Positions 12,023-26,690 are shown, counted from the stretch's first letter. The stretch: DNA of 64,000 bases from Malurus cyaneus samueli (GCA_009741485.1 CM019217.1:35047157-35111156); one strand, 5' to 3'. Notes: generated by a model from the letters alone, not told the origin. Numbers and translations: made by a program.

Positions 12023-15000
12023 GTCATCTGTTAGGTAATTACTTACTGCACTGTTCAGATTTTATTGTAACTTAGTGCTTACACTTGTGGCTTTCCTAGC
12101 TGATATGTTTGGAATGGATTGGTATTGTAAAGCATAGGAGAAAAGATCAGTTTATGGATCTGTAGTCTGTGCCAATCAGGATCTCAGAAAATATTTTTTT
12201 CTCACCAAATTTCTGTCACGTTGCCATGAAAATAATAATGAGGTGATATGTAGCTGGGGTCAACAGTTTATGTCTAAAGGATTTTATGTGCACACCTATG
12301 AAATGAAAGCCAGATTCAATACAAGAGAGAAAATTATATATTTTTTATCTTCAGCAATGGGAAATATATATATTTTGGTGAGTAAGGAAACATTGGTTAC
12401 CAAGTTATCCAATTCATCTTTATTTTGGAAAGTTTGAACTCAGAAAAGAAAAATGTTTTGGAAGAAATGGATGCTGCTTTCCAGGAAGTGATGTAGGAGG
12501 CTACATGATTCTTAAAAGACCAACTTTCCAAAATTTATGTGTAAATGATAATGCCTTAAGCTAGTCTCATTATGCTTTTTATTGTACCACAATAAATTCA
12601 GGAGCAGTGTTAGTGTTCAGAGAGGTTCAGGGATGTCACAAGTCTCTCTCAGAGGTTTTTTCAAGGGATGCCAATTTTTATTATTCTGTATGGCTGACTA
12701 CCTGTCCTTTCACAGGCCTGTGAAGAAAGAGGGAGCATAACTGAGTACCAAGTGTCTATAGCATAGCTGACCTTTTACAAAGTTAAGCCTTCAAAAAATA
12801 ACAGTCATAAATTAAGATATGTATGGACACAGCTTTTTCAGCTTAATAAAGTGGACTATAAGTGTCTTATTTCATTATATGTATTAATTATTCTATTTCC
12901 ATGCCACACCACCCTTGAAGTAAAAACTGCTGCACTCAGGTTTGACAGAGTCTGCTTGGACAAGGCTACCAAACCAAATACGGCATGCACGGTGTACAGC
13001 CTTTACACAAAGCCAGGGTGTCATTGCTAGTCTTATTAAAATCTTAACAATCTACCTTCATAATCCAAATTGTCCAACTTTTACAGCTCTTTACTGATAC
13101 TAATACAGCTAAAACAGATGTATACAAACTTTCTAACACTTTCCCATTTTCTGGTGTTAATGTTGCCTGGGTACTGAAATGGAGGGGAGAAGAGGGCTTA
13201 TATAGTGGATGAATTCATTCATTTCACTGGTAAAAGAGAAGCAACAACATAGCTTATTGATAAAAAACCAGTAAGTTAACAAGGTCTGACAGTACCTACA
13301 ACAGCAGCTTAAGAAGATTCCATGGCAAGATATACTTCATTATTATCTGCAGAGGGACAGGGTCAGACAAAACTGTCAGGGACATGCTCCCATTGAGTCA
13401 TGAGGTTCAGAAAGGGCCTGCTCACATCTAAGTTCCTCAGAGGGAAGTCTGAGTGCAGCTGGATCAAGACTTAGTCCCGGACTGGGTGAACGATTTATAT
13501 CTAAAGCATTATATGTGAACAATCAATCCTTTATATAATTTAGTAAGGTTTTAAAGTTGAGTATGCTATAAATCACCAAGAATTTGCTGTCACAAGAAGT
13601 GTCTTAAGACCTAAGTGTAGTCTTGGGAGGCATCCCTGCTCAAGGAGAGATCCTGTGTGTGCAGCCCTCCACCATGCCGGAGAGCTCAACAGGCCCTGGG
13701 CTGGCTGCTGTTTATGGGATAAGATGATTGACTTAGAGTCATATTTGAGTACCAGCAAGGCATCTGAGTCACTGTTGCTGACAGCTCTTGGCCACTGTGT
13801 TACCATCTGTCCCCAAAGTCCAGAGTAAGCTAGATGACCCCTGGACCAGATGGATCATCACAACTCCTACTGGTGGTTATGGCTTAGGCTGGGCAGGGGT
13901 GGGGAGTGCTACCTGACAAGGCTGATTTTGTTACACTCAGGTCCTAGCAACCTTTTCCTTTAGAGCAGCCTGCCCTTGCTGCTCCCTGGCAGCTAGGTGC
14001 AAGCAAAATGCACATGGCCAAGTAGACAGAGCTGTTTGGAGCAACTTCTTCATGAGGAAGTTGCAGATTCCTCTTCTAGACTGAGCTAATGCTTAGCCTA
14101 CAACCTGCAAACTTTAAGTAAAGAAAGAATGAAACTTAGGCTCCCTTGCTATGCAAGTTCACTATTTTTCTCCTTCTCTTCTGCATCCCAGTAAATCTTT
14201 AATCTTTCTCTGTAAAGTAAAATGGTTTCAGTGAGCAAGGCTAAGGGAGTTATAACTTCGTTATCACAGGAGTTAGAATTGGCATTCAAATAAGATTGGT
14301 AAATTCAGAACCCTTCAGGCAGGTATAAGAGACTACAAGGGAATTATCTACCTACCTTTAGCTAAAATGGGAAGACATTTCTTCTGTCTCTTGGGGTTAG
14401 TCTATTAGATGTTCTTTAAAATATCTATTGGAGTTTGCAGGCAGGAAGCCCAAAGCTCTACTTCTACTTATTATATTCCTCATAAAATGCATTTTAATAA
14501 AGTCTGATACTGTTTCAGGCTTACATGGGCATGCATAGGGACAGAATTTTATAATTAAAATTTTATAATTGAAAAAATACACCATAATGGGCTTAAAGCA
14601 TCTCCAGTATTAGACAATAGCTGAAAAGGTCTTGTGGATATTTCATATGTGAGTTTGCACATTTCTAGAGGAATACAGAATTTAATTAATATCCTTTTAT
14701 TTCTCTTACACCTCACAGAATTGCAGAGAATGGCTGATGAGATTTTAGAGAGAGCTGCAGAAAGAAAATTTTTACCTTTAGAATTGTTTCGGGGTCTTAC
14801 AAATTTTCTCACCAAGACCAACCAATGAAAAAATATCAAGTGAAGTCCTCCAAATCACAAGTTTAAACTAAAATATTCAAATGTGTACCAAAGCATTAAC
14901 TACTGTAATGAGAATTCCTTCATTATTTTTCTGCTGTCTTCAAACTTTTCCATGTATTTGTGTTATTCCATAGATAGCAGGAAAAAAAACTACTTTTGAA

Positions 15001-17219
15001 AAAAGTAACTTAGGTTTTTGACAAGTGGCAAAATTAACAATGCAAGACTTACGATTTAAAAACCCAGTGAGTTGGAGATATAAAACTGTGTTCATAAAAA
15101 CTAATCACATTTCTAAAATGCAGGATATAAAAGTATTTTATGTATTTTTGGTGACTAAGATTAAAGGTAATATTGTTGAAATTGCAAGGTCATATTTTAG
15201 AAGTTAAAATTTTATTATCAAAGTTGAAGTTTTGTCAATTAAGCATACTTAATTCAACTAGCAGTTACATCATGCATCTAAGCTGCTTATCCAACTTGTT
15301 CCTGCTGAAAGATTTCTGATCCTGTAGGGTATATGCTTCATACAGCACAGACTAGATATTTCTGTTCACAGTGGAAAAAAAAAGGCTTTAAGAAATTAAA
15401 TTTCTTTACAAAAGAAAAATAGCAGTATTTCTCTCTCTCCCTATGCCCTTTCCACCACCTGGGAGCTCTACAAATCTTGGATAGGTTCAGATGATTTTTG
15501 TCTTTGCATGGTAGTATATAATTCCTGTTGTTTTTCCTTTCCCTGCAGCCTATGATCCTGCACATCCAGACCAACAACAAGTCTGTTTTTTTTCTAACCA
15601 GTATCACCACGGGTCTAAAAGGAAGAGGAATGGCACTGAGCAGCAAGGTGCATTGAGTTTTGCTGAACATTGGCTTGCTTCAGTGCAAAAGGCTAGGCTT
15701 GAGGTCTGAGGAGATTACATACAATCAATCTCAAATTAAGGCCATAAAGCTACCAGCTAGTGAGCTTGAGGAAAGATTGGCAGGCTGAATGAGAGGATTA
15801 AATCAGCTTCACAGTAAAAGTGAATTGCTACTTTGTGTTGAATAGTTAAGTAATAGAGGAGGGGGAAAGAAGACAAGAAAAAGGTGAGCCCAGCGTTCAA
15901 AGATCATCCAGAGCAAGGGTCTACCTTTCTCTCCACTGATAGAAATACATTGTCTCTGGTAAGTACAGAATTCAGACTCTTACCAGACATGAATACAGTC
16001 AGAATTGGGAAACAAAAGTTGACTTTTCTCACAAGGGAACATTCAAAAGCTCTGTCACAGACAAGTTTCCCATTTTCTAAAGAACTGACTTCCTCAGAAG
16101 ATTAAATAAAGAGAGACTAGAAATTGAAAAGAACTTATCAAATTCCCCTCTCATCCCTTCCTGCTCCATACCATGCAATATCCTAGGGGTTCCCTGTGAA
16201 AAAGAACTGCCTGTCCTTTACACTTCTACCAGCAAATCTTTTTATGCTCTGTAGAATATTTTTCTGAATATGCACCTGCCTTTCAGAGTGATAACAACAC
16301 AGTAAACAGAAAACAACTGGTTTCTATTAGCAGCTTCACACATACTTACAAACATACAAATCTTTTGTGTCAAGATCTGCCATCCTTCAAACATGTTGTT
16401 AAGCAAGCCAAACCAAATTTCAGGGGAGTCTGATGCCTGGAAGTGTCAGGAATTCTGTTTTGGATCTCATGTAAATCTAAATCTTTTAACAAGTCTTTGC
16501 ATGTTAGTCTTTCAAGGGGCCTCATTTACAGTACTTTCAAGAATGATTTGCATCTATCAAGTCAATACTATTTTCTTCAGCCACATCAATTTTCTTGAAG
16601 ACTCCCCACCCAACTAGCAATGAGTTCTGCATATTCATTGCGACCAAAACAGTAAAATCCTATCTACCAGCCAACAAGATTTACTCTCCTAATAGGTAAC
16701 CAGTCCTGTCTAACCAACCTTTTGCGGTTCCGCTGTGATCAGTTCTGCTGTATTGATTGGCTACAACTGATCATCCATTTTATTAGAGGAAGCCCACTGA
16801 AGAAAATAGATTTGCCCAGGCATAAATAGGGTGTTTACAGACAGACAGGGATTCTAGGGTAACTTTATAATTGAAATTGCAAAGAAATTAAGGAGTAATA
16901 AGAGCAGCTACTCACAGTTCTCAACTTTTCAAGCAAGATTTGATACAGAGTCTTCAATAATATTTCTGTCATAATGATTAGGGGACCTGGACCTCAGCTG
17001 GGAATGCAGGACCATGACACAACCTATGTGTAATTACATTCATGCTTATTTTTTTCCCTATAGGATAACTGTTCAAGTTATTGCAAAGGGCAGATACTTT
17101 TTATCACCCTGCCCCTTCCCTTCCTAATAATTTCCAATTCCTTTTAATGTCTAGGTCACTTATAAACTCCTGCACTGGATTTTCACGTCAAGGATTTTAT
17201 AGCAGGGAGACTTCAGAGG
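12023..17219. other. single-copy stretch, no gene recognised
   Basis: Mostly AT-rich. About 13330-14060 is noticeably less AT-rich than its surroundings ('ggcctgctcac', 'ccctgggctggctgctg') and might be a decayed retroelement, but I could not place it in a family. An AT-rich repeat of 'aattttataatt' lies at 14544-14570. No ORF resembles a known protein. Confidence 0.5.
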
Positions 17220-17894
17220 TGGGTTCAGAAAGAAGCCTCTAGAAGCTTCTGCCATGTCCAATGAAGCCAACGCCAGACAGCTCCAAGACAGACCACAGCA
17301 ACAGTGGCAATGCATCTTTGAAGAAGAGAGAAAAACAAAAATGTTAAAGAATAGCAGCCAGAGAGATGAATGAGAATATGTGCAAGAAACAGCTCTGCAG
17401 ACACCAAGGTCAGTGCAGAAGGAGGGAGTGGATGTGCTCCAGGTGCCAGAGCTGAGACTCCCCTGCAGCCCATGGTGAAGACCATGGGGAGACAGCTGTG
17501 CCCCTGAAGCCCATGGAAGATCATGCCAGAGAAGGTGGATGCCTGAAAAAGGCTGTGACCCTGCGGGACCCCTGTGTTGCAGCAATGTCTAGGTTGGTGG
17601 GGGAGAGGAGGCAGAGAAAACCAGGAGTGGTTTCTGAGAGGAAGGGAGGGATGGGGGAAAGGTATTTTAAAATTTGGGTTTATTTCTCATTATCCTACTT
17701 TGACAGGCTTGGCAATAAATGATAATAATTTCCTCAGGTGAAGCTTTTGCCCAAGATGATAATTTGTGAGTGCTCACTCCCTATCCTTATCTCAACCCAA
17801 GAGCCTTTTGCTGTCTTACCTGTCCAGCTGAGGAGATGAATGATAGAGCATCTTTGATGGATACCTGGTGTCCAGCCAGGGTCAACCCACAACA
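17220..17894 (+). mobile_element. ERVL-like solo LTR, plus strand
   Basis: The order of short phrases matches an avian ERVL-type LTR as I remember it. They are 'gccatgtccaatgaagcca', 'acagctctgcagacaccaa' and 'cccctgcagcccatgg', then 'ggctgtgaccctg', then 'gggtttatttctcattatc' with an AATAAA signal at 17714-17719. Next come 'tatctcaaccca' and a terminal 'ccagccagggtcaaccca' ending in CA near 17891-17894. The likely start is a TG at 17220, but no clean target-site duplication was confirmed. No internal retroviral genes flank it, so it is a solo LTR left by recombination, or a fragment. Open frames of 60-141 codons over it are by-products. LTRs of this kind can carry promoter and polyadenylation activity; none is shown here. 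Confidence 0.78.
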
Positions 17895-19077
17895 CCTCCC
17901 CTTACTGTTCTGTTCCAAGTGTTGCCTTCATCATCTCTTCCTGGCCTGCCTATGTATTTTTGCCCAAGTTGTTTTTCTCTTTTATTCACCTATACCCTTA
18001 GCTTCCGCTCATCCCTGCCCTCCTCGCACCTAGCAGAGAAAGTCTTATAAAAGCATTTGGAATTTTTCACCTCATTTTAGTCCCAAACCTGGTGCAAAAA
18101 TGGTCTCCCAGTAGCAAGCAGAGGGAGTACTGTTTACCTCTTTCTCCTTTTGTTGCTTATTTTTTGCACATGTTTGGTACAGAGGTAATCCTAATTGAAT
18201 TTAGCATGACTCTCTTTCGAGGCCCTGAGATTCAGACAAGGGCTTGTTTTCATGAGGGTGGCGAAAGACACCATATGTGATTGAAAATGTGTACATAAGG
18301 GATGTTGCAAAGTGTCACGACAAAACAGTTCTCAATATCATTGCTATTTGATACCTAGTCAAACCAACATTTCCCTAAAGTCGCTGGAAGCAAAAGATTT
18401 GTCATTTTGGCAAATGAGGATGATCTGTATATATGATTTTCACATAATTTCACCTTTACAGACTTTTGTCATCACTATCCAAATGTTTCAGACCAATTGT
18501 GTCAGACACTGCAGAAAAACAAGCAATGTGAAATGTATTCTTATAAGGGTATGCTAACAAGCAACCTTGAAAGTAACCAATAAACGATTCTTCATTCACC
18601 TTTGGAATCCCATATGTGTGGAGAATTTCCATGCAGAAGACAGCTTGGACCATCTGTCCCAATCTTCTCTAATCCTTCATCACTTCGCCACTTACGTGCA
18701 GTTTGCAGTATTAATTTCATGCCAATAAAAATCTGTAGACCACGCCACAAAGGCTTTTTGTCTGTGTATTGATGGAATGATAGCCATTGGCAGGCCTTAG
18801 CATTTTCACTGGAACACTCCTTATTTTTGACACAAAGCCTGAACACATTTTCTTCATCCATATGTCCCTGTGTAAACTAGTAACCCTGAACAATTCTCCT
18901 TACATTACACTATTCATGAGCATGAAAGAATCTGAAACAGTGGGTCTCCTTACCTCCAGTGAAAATGAATTGCTATAAACATCCAGAAGCCCAGGAAAAA
19001 GGACTCCACCTGGAAAGAAAAACACTTTGCTGCTTAGTTAAAAACAACTACTTGTGCTAACACAATAGCTGAAATTT
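17895..19077. other. single-copy stretch, no gene recognised
   Basis: Between the solo LTR and the second CR1 fragment. Several frames of 60-90 codons overlap on both strands, which is what chance predicts for the base composition. Nothing resembles a known protein or RNA. Confidence 0.5.
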
Positions 19078-19527
19078 TGTTAGAAGGACTCCAGAGGAGG
19101 GTCACCAAATTGATCAGAGAAATGAAACACCTCTTCTGTGAGGAAAGGCTGAGAGAATTGGGATTGTTCAGCCTGGAAAAGAGAAGGCTTCAGGGTGACC
19201 TGACTGTGATCTTCCAGGACTCGAAGGGATCTTACAGGAAAGATGGGACAAGACTATGCACAAGAACATGTAGTGACAGGGCTAGGGGGAATGGGTTCAA
19301 ACCAAAAGAGGGTAGGTTTAGATTAGGTATTAGCAAAAAATTATTTAGATTCTGGTGAGGCACTGGACAGGTTGCTCAGGAAAGTTGTGGATGCCCCATC
19401 CTTGGAGGTGTTCAAGGCCAGATTGAGTGGAGTTCTGAGCAACCTGGTTTAGTGGAAGGTGACCCTATACATTCCAGGGGGAATGGAACTGGATGATCAC
19501 CAAGGTCCCTTTCCAACCCAAACCATC
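19078..19527 (+). mobile_element. CR1 LINE fragment, 5'-truncated, plus strand
   Basis: A single mostly open frame (19077-19358) translates to CR1 reverse-transcriptase C-terminal motifs: 'QRRVTKLIREMKHLFCEERL', then '[17 protein letters not shown]', then 'RARGNG'. The 3' UTR follows with 'ttggaggtgttcaaggcca', 'gagcaacctggttta' and 'ccctttccaaccca'. The terminal octamer repeats are missing; the element stops at 'aaaccatc' near 19527. It is truncated at the 5' end and inactive. Confidence 0.92.
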
Positions 19528-22500
19528 AAAAAAATTAAATAGAACTAATGGGGTAACATCACTTCCAATAAAGCCACGAGAGTCCCAGAAGGACCATAAT
19601 GAAAAGAACAACCTGAATTCTCACAATTCAAAATAAAAAAAAAAAAACCCTGCTTACACATGCCTTCAAAATCAGAAAAATTAATTAATAAAAAAGCATA
19701 TATTGAAAATTGCTTTCCTGAACAATACTTTCAAATTCCTACTGTTGGAGTAATAAGCTAACTTAATTACTCTATTAGTCACTTATTCACATTTCCCCTT
19801 TTTTTGTTGTAATAATTTTCATTTTCACTGATATTAGAAAAAAGCAGGAACAAAGAAAAACAAAATCAAATCATATTTTTTGTATATGTTAGAAGTTGGG
19901 GCTTTTTTCTGTTCTTTTCACTGTTTCCGTATTTTTCCAATAATGACTCGATGAAATATTACATTGTAGGGATTGTGATATTAATTAACACATCACAAAC
20001 CAAGGATTTAAGTGAAGTTTCACTGGTCATATTGGAAAGAGTCCTCAGAAGTCAACAGCAAAATTTCTGCTGATTTTGATAGAAACAGAACTGATCCCGT
20101 ACTTGGTGACTTGTGTCAGAAAATTATCAAGATTGTACCACAACACTGCTACCTTGTGGCATGACACAGAGCAAAATCATCATCTCCCTTCACTAACAGG
20201 GATGCCATGTGTCACAAAGTGCTAACGCCTCATCTGGCACTTGAAGGTATGATTCCCCTTCCATTGTAAGTCTTTATACGTTAATTCGTGGAAAGCTATG
20301 CCTATTTTACTCACTTTCATTACAGAGTTTTAAAAGAGGACGCCAGATCACTTTCCCCTTATGATTGCATTCCATAATATATTAATTCTTAAAGATGTTA
20401 ATTATCTTGCAAAATTTTGTAATGCTGGTGTAAGAAAATGGATAGAGTTTTCCAGTAATGACCTGAAAAAGTCTGGAACTAGTTTGTATATCACAGATAA
20501 AAATACCCTTCGTTACTCCACTATATTTATGTCTCATTAGTTTATGGACCTAAAGCCCTCCAGGGATTGTCACTCACAAATCCATCTAATGTTTATGAGC
20601 TCTAAATTTTGCATTTGGATCTCTAATTTATCCAACAGGTATGGAAAATCATATAGATAGAAAACTCCCTGGTGCCTACAAAGCCCTAGGTTTTAATAGA
20701 GGGCAGAAATAGTCTAAGCATAATGTTTAATATAAGCATGATGCTTAGCACATTAGTGGTGAGCCGAGCTAAGTTACCACCTAGGAGGAAAGACATTCAC
20801 TGTGTTTCAGGTGAGTGGAATAGAATTCCTCCCAACACTGCTGGATGTCATTGCTGCTCCCAACACTTGCAATGTCACAGAGCGTGCTGTGGTTGTGTTT
20901 TAATGCCATCCAGCTCCTGTTGAAAACATTTTTTAATGGAACATTGTCAACACAGGCAAGTGAGAATCAGCTATTTTCTCATAGCTCTAAACTTTGGGGA
21001 CAAAGGGTGCTCTTCCATTTCTCCAGATTTTTACAGGCCACCATACATTATCTTTTACTTTTTTATTTACAAGCCCTATACAAACAGGTCTACCATAAAT
21101 GTACAATAATGGCAGAAGTTAAGCACACATTACTCCAAAATTCAAACCTACAGAGAGGACTGAAAATGCTGTGCAGCTATTACTATTCCACTGTCTGAAA
21201 CTTCTGTTAAACATACATAAATTTAACCACTCTTTCAGTTTCGTACAGCATAATGCATGGTGCAATTGATGGATCCTAACACACATATCTTTCCTACTGA
21301 CATGGACTATCATATAGCCTCAAAACGACTATTGAGGTACCCATGGAAAAATTATAAAATGGATTTATTCATCCAAAAAGAGAGCTATGTCCTAACAGAA
21401 TGCATGTGGCTAAAGTTTAGGAAACTGAAGTGGAAATGGAATTTTCCCACAAGAGAAACTTTAGAAATGGATAAGAAGATAAGGGGTAGGTATTTAACAA
21501 AACTCTAACCAGGTTGATTGTCAGCAGCAGTGTCTTAACAGTGAATGCTGCATAAAAAAATCCCCATAGATGCTACAATCCTGAAATATGAATAAGTTAA
21601 AAATACAATTTATACTTAAATCCACCTGTCTTGGCCAGAGGGATTAAATGAGATATAATGTCTCTACTTCATGATTACTTGGGCATTAACTGTATATAAG
21701 ATGCTTTTCATACAAAATAAAAATTTAAAACTAAATGGAAGGACCTCATAAAAACTATTTAACTGAGTGGTTTTTACCAGAAAGGTGTTATATCCTATGA
21801 AAGTATTCAGTAGTATTTAAAGATGCTTTCCCATTAAGGTCTCTCTGTTTAAGATCATAAGGCTTTATTATACTCCCTTTACTCACAAAGATATAACTGA
21901 GTAGATATTTCGAGGATGATTAAAGTTTTTGGTTGTGCTTTTTTACAGAGATTGAAATTTATAGGGATTATTTTATTTACCTAGAAATTATATGCCTGGA
22001 ATGTATCACTTTTATTCTCTGTTCAGTCCTGTGAACCAGGAGATAGATACTTACATTATTGTTCTGCCTGCTCTGTGTTAAGATGAATTTAAATGTAGTA
22101 TTACTGCCCTGATAAATATATTCTGAGTTGCATAACATGCATAATATACACTTCCATACAATAATTCTTTTGACTAATACTGAAGGTAGTGGATTAGGTG
22201 TTTTATAAAAGTAGTATTTGTAATAAAATTTGCTGGCAGTAGCAGCCTAACAGCAGATGGGGTTTTATAAAGAGCACATAATGATGATTCATTGCAGTAA
22301 GTACATGTGGATCCCTTAGATCTTCTTTCAGTTCAGTTCGTTCTTTGATTTATACAGTGATTACCTAGCTACATAATTATTTGAAAAAGCAAGCAAAAGT
22401 GATGTCAGCCATCTGCTAAATTACTAGTAGATATAAGCAAGATTTGTCTTTCAGAAGCAAATTCTTTCCTGTAATGCCACTTACTGATGGGAAATTAAAT

Positions 22501-22765
22501 ACCCGTGGTTTTCACCTGATGTGCTTTCTATTGTTAAGTCAGCAAGTGATCATAGACTGATGAGATACATTTCAGAAATGTATCAGTGGGGAAGAGAGGA
22601 AGACAGTTTAATGATTAAAATACTGAATTGAGTTTGAAAATCTGAAGCTGCTATTCACAAACTCCTTACATGTCCCTATGCATGCATCTCTCTCTCTGTC
22701 TCAGTTGTTCTGACATGGAAATAGAGCTCATACTGCTCCATGTCACAGAAGGATTGTGGAAAAAA

Positions 22766-22780
22766 CAAACAAACAAACAC
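22766..22780. repeat. (CAAA)n microsatellite
   Basis: Short run of caaa units after an A6 tract. Confidence 0.75.
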
Positions 22781-25700
22781 ATAAATAATTCATAGGTAGT
22801 TTAACCTTCAATAAATTATATTTTACTATGTTGATCCCACTCTATCTCGTGATACAAATAAGTAAATCGGTTCTCTCTAATAAACTGCAATTACTTACCG
22901 AGAGAGGAACACCTGGCAGAATATTTGAAGGTGTTAGTGAGAGTTTACATGCTCTTTGCATGTTGTATTCAGACCCCCCAATCTTGACACCTGTCTTTAC
23001 TTTCTGAGGCAGTGGAAAGTTTCCTGTTAAGCCTCAGCTCCATCAATTCTGTCACACACACTCTTCCAGGCTTCTCCTCAGCCCCAGCTGGCCTGCAGAA
23101 ATAAAAATAAAAATTAAAGCAAACAGAAAAAAATGAGTGCTCAGGGAATGTATGATATAAACATTGCAGACCTGAGTTTTGACTACCTGAGTGTTGATCA
23201 GTTTTCAGTTCAATCACACTGACAGTTTCCCAAAGCATCATACATAACCCCAAAATATCTGACAAAGTTGCCTGTACAAGGTAAACTATAAATGGAGGAA
23301 CATCTGAGGCCTATATTGTTTTTCTGAAAGAAGTGGAAGACTCTAACTGTAGAGGTTCTGCAGACTCTTATTTCACTTAAACAGATCTGTGCATTATCTC
23401 TGGTGGGGCAATATTAATGGTGTCTGTTTCTAGAGTGAAAGCATTCATCACCATTTCTTTTTTCCCAGATTAAGCATCACTAACTTGTTTCCCTATTTAT
23501 TTTTTTCACAAGCAATTTAAAAGTCAGTTTGAATTTATTGAACAGATATTAAAGACTGAACTTGTTTCATGTGTGAAAAGAAGGACAAGTATGAATACCA
23601 TTTTTTCAGATTTTATATACAAGGCAATAATCAACTTAAATGAAAACAATTTAATCCATTCCTTGCTTAATAACACTGATTGCACTGGATTTAGAGGAAA
23701 AACAGGTCTGCTCCCAAATTACTGCAGTGGCATACTTTTCTGTTTCTGATTGACACTATGTATCTTATTCTGTTTATCTCAATATAGGAAAATAATAATG
23801 AATTAAATAAGTTAATCACAGATAAGAGATTTAATCTGAAGACAGAAGGAATGTACATGACTTTACTGTTAGGGTAATGTGTAAGAAAGAATACATCTGT
23901 CTGGAGTCAAATGCAACAGTTTTACCTACACTAGATCAAAATCTTGACAGATTTCATCCATATAAGATTATTCAGGTTACACATTTACAACTGACTCACA
24001 AAATATTTTAATGAAATATATTTTATAATTTTTTAAGAAGTGTTATATGTCTAAGAAAAAAATGTCCTATTAATAACCAGCATGTTACTCAGGACAACAG
24101 AACCATCTGTCTGAGGCACATAGACCAACAGGTAGGGGAACTGCAGCTAAAGGTACATCAGCTTTGAGTGTGTAACACGTCACTTTCAAATCTGCAGAAA
24201 TTTAGACATAAAAATAAATACATGTTTTCTACTGCTATGCTAGCTCAGAAAGCATTTGAAATTTAGCTGAAACCTGAAAGGAAGGTTTCAACAAGAAGCA
24301 AGTTTGAGAAATCATATTCTTTCTGTACAATTATTTTCCAAGTATTCTAGCTACAACTGGTAGCATTTCTTATTTTTAAATATATTTTTTCCTCCTGGAT
24401 GATAAACAGGCATATTGTGATCACACTCCTATCAAAGATTTTGCCACAAAAATTATGCCAATATCTCCACTTCAGCTAATCTTTGGCCTCATATCCTTTT
24501 ATTATAGTATAATGAGCCCACTTAAGCTGGAAGTCTTGCCAGATTTACAAGGTTAATAACCAAGGATAAACACAAAATATCTATATCCCTAAAGTATTTA
24601 GAATTTGATATACCATACCAAATGTATTTGATGCCCATAAAATGATACAGTAGAAATAATGATGAAACGACTCATCCTGTTTCACTTGAAAATTTAACAA
24701 TCCAAACCACATATAAACAAATGTCATAATATGACTCCAGCATGGCTGGCATCATGATAATACCAATATTAAAATGTTTAAATGTTTATTTTTGTATGAG
24801 TCCATTTAAGGAAGAAAAGGAGAAGCTAAACTGAGGAGGGAGGAGAATAATGAAACTGAGGATCTGAGGATGAGACAGAGGTATATTATCTGTGCAGAGG
24901 GGAACTGAAGGCAATGGATGAAAGCAGCATCATGTAGCACAGAAAATCTAACTAAAGCTGTTGGGAACTCTGAGTGAATCCTTTATAGGGCTCTCAAGGC
25001 TATTGGCTCCAACTGACTGTCCAGTTTCTGCTCAGAAAATAAGCATCAATTGGCCCTAAAGCTCTTAAAACCTCTTGTATGTATCTCTGGATCCATTAAG
25101 AGCGTGATCAAGTGGAGAAAACCGTCCTGGAATGCAAAGATCAGCAATGAGCTACTGTTCGCTGACTGCTTAAAGACTTGGACAGTCTCACATCTGGTGG
25201 TAGGTAAGTTGTAAGGAGAAAATCTGGTCCTGTGACTTGATTCACAAAGGAAGAAGAAATCAAGTTAAATATTATTACCATATCTAAACCATAAAGACAA
25301 AAGAAAAGGCAAAATGGTGCCAAAATTAGAAGAACAAGACTAATGGAAAAAAAGCTTCTTAGTGTTCCATGTTAGAAAAAAAGTTGTTGACCAAGTCTGA
25401 TTCATTTGCACAGTAATCTTCCAGACAGCTTCAGAACTCCTCTGCCTCACGGACTGAATGTTAGGCCACATGAGACTAACAAATATGAAGCTCTGCTGCC
25501 AGAACATTCAAATCACTAAAATTCTGAGTCTAACTCAGAAAATAATTGGAATTAAAAAAAAAAAATAGGTAAAATAAATATTCTTGCAGAATTCATGTGG
25601 TATTTATCTTCTTTATTTATTATGCAAATATCTCATTTCCCTTCAGAAACCCACATGAACTTCATAAGCTGATTGATTTTTTAATGGACCTGGCAACCAC

Positions 25701-26541
25701 AAGGTCACAGGGAACTCAGTGCAAGGATACCATTTATATTCTTCTAGGAAAACAAGACATCTTCAATATAGAGTTTTAAGCTGTCATGAATAAAAACAGT
25801 GTTCCCCTGTTGTCATTAAAGTGTGCATAAATTAATTCCATGGTGAAGAAATATTTGGAATAGCAATTCTCTGGAGACAATCTACATCCTAGAACCTTTT
25901 TGCATCAGTTTCCTACACATGAATGATCCTGCATTTGTATTTGTAGAGTTGCTTGCATTAGCAGAATGTGACAGTGACTTGTGTCTGTCCCCATGAAAGA
26001 AAAAAGATTACAATATTATTGGAATAGAAGGGGCAGATGGCCACACACAAATCCATGCACTCTAGTGCCCAAATCTCAGCTGCTGACCCTCAGCCACAGC
26101 CCAAACTGAGTGAATGGGTGAAGTTTCTTACAGACCAAAGCCAAAAGTTTGACGTTTTCAAATTCTCCAGGGGAATTCGGAAGAATGCATTTATGTTCTC
26201 TAAAACTACTAAAACACTTATAACATTGCTTACAGATTATGTCTATTATACTGCTTTAATCATCACTGTCTTTGAAATAGTTTTGCATATACAGAACTTT
26301 CATTTTAAAAAGTCTAATTTACAAAACATGGAGATATAAAGTGTAAAAATGAATCTACAGGCAACCAGTAAAAAATAGATTTATCCATAAATGCATGGCA
26401 TCATCTTTGTAATCAGTGTGCAACTGCAAATACATTTGATCCAGCAACTCTGTAAGTTACAGCAACTTAATTGTTAATGATTCAACGTCTACATCACACA
26501 CAGTCATTGCATATTTGAAGTTATAGATTGTAAAGCTCTAC

Positions 26542-26575
26542 TTTGTTTTTGTTTTGGTTTGGTTTGGTTTGATTT
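26542..26575. repeat. (GGTTT)n / T-rich microsatellite
   Basis: Imperfect pentamer repeats of ggttt embedded in a T-rich run, about 35 bases. Confidence 0.75.
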
Positions 26576-26690
26576 TCTTATGTGGACATTGCATTTCCTG
26601 ATGAGGCATTTCATCAGGTAAGTCCATGACAGTCCCACTGTACACAAATATTTGCAGGAGCATTTCTTTCTACCTTTTACTTCAGAAAGA

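Larger units (their letters stand above)
19528..26690. other. AT-rich single-copy stretch, no gene recognised
   Basis: Seven kilobases without a recognisable gene or interspersed repeat, apart from short simple repeats. The best-looking frames (20845-21198 plus and 22969-23265 minus) have unremarkable composition and no motif I know. A CAG/GTAAGT donor sequence stands at 26616 with no convincing acceptor upstream. Confidence 0.5.

Noticed and set aside
13330..14060. GC-richer block as a possible LTR or gene
   Set aside because: No terminal repeats, family-specific phrases or coherent frame could be found, so it is only noted as a compositional patch.
17160..17585. A 141-codon minus-strand frame
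   Set aside because: It is antisense to the solo LTR and begins at its left edge; there is no protein resemblance.
26581..26625. CAG/GTAAGT donor at 26616 as an exon end
   Set aside because: No convincing acceptor within a usual exon length upstream; one isolated donor match is expected by chance.
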